Translations under genes and position numbers: made by a program
NCBI GenBank assembly: GCA_964387365.1
Contig: CAYLWP010000169.1
Coordinates: forward strand, 1-5,708
DNA: 5,708 bases
Origin: COE1 sp964387365
Lineage (GTDB): Bacteria > Bacillota > Clostridia > Lachnospirales > Lachnospiraceae
Direction of reading: 5' to 3'
Notes under the pieces: generated by a model
Told to the model about the DNA's origin: nothing
The model's input: the letters and a program-made list of their open reading frames with translations, nothing else
The model's database searches: none
In this document: positions 5,698 to 5,708 of the stretch, piece by piece
Layout of the letters: the number at the start of each line of letters is the position of its first letter
Position numbering within the stretch: position 1 is the first letter of the stretch

Positions 5698-5708
5698 ATG
5701 TTTCATAT

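Larger units (their letters stand above)
5493..5708. other. AT-rich non-coding region with palindromes
   Basis: With the terminator, the stretch after the transporter is about 300 bases without a gene. No frame in it is long enough or preceded by a Shine-Dalgarno site. It is strongly AT-rich and holds nested inverted repeats at 5565-5612, palindromes at 5631-5642 and 5684-5697, and a plausible plus-strand promoter, all fitting a regulatory region for a gene beyond the window. No tRNA, riboswitch or CRISPR repeat was recognised. Confidence 0.5.

Noticed and set aside
5500..5708. A dif-like or Xer recombination site in the AT-rich 3' region
   Set aside because: Several TA-rich palindromes occur, but none shows two arms resembling a known Firmicutes dif site around a 6-base centre.

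Overview
The window looks like chromosomal DNA from a low-GC Gram-positive bacterium, most likely a Clostridia/Lachnospiraceae-type gut anaerobe. This rests on AT-rich intergenic DNA, Shine-Dalgarno sites of the AGGAGG kind, TTG starts, and protein sequences that resemble Lachnospiraceae families. It is an inference from style; no marker gene is present.

Layout. Bases 1-533 hold a GNAT acetyltransferase gene whose 5' end looks truncated. It is followed at 591-911 by a three-helix membrane protein of unknown function with a strong ribosome binding site. Bases 912-1690 are an insertion scar: a 118-base AT-rich gap with a hairpin, then the C-terminal half of an IS110-family transposase on the minus strand. 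The transposase lacks its RuvC-like N-terminal half. At about 1685-1740 this remnant is fused to the 3' part of a beta-propeller (WD40/TolB-like) gene on the plus strand, ending at 2111. Both broken ends appear to be decay products.

Bases 2112-3889 hold a two-gene minus-strand operon. A TtcA-type tRNA thiolation enzyme comes first and overlaps by 11 bases a Xer-type tyrosine recombinase that keeps all six catalytic residues. A perfect 13-bp inverted repeat covers the recombinase stop codon. Divergent from ttcA, across a short AT-rich promoter region, lies an AI-2E/PerM-family membrane transporter (4036-5406). It has a charged C-terminal tail and a clear intrinsic terminator. The last 300 bases are non-coding and very AT-rich, with a plausible plus-strand promoter and several palindromes that point to a gene beyond the window.

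The intact genes (tRNA thiolation, recombinase, transporter) look like ordinary housekeeping or core genes. The left half looks like a degraded accessory patch. I found no convincing undescribed system. The points most worth a second look are the IS110/propeller junction, the ttcA-recombinase coupling and the palindrome-rich 3' intergenic region.
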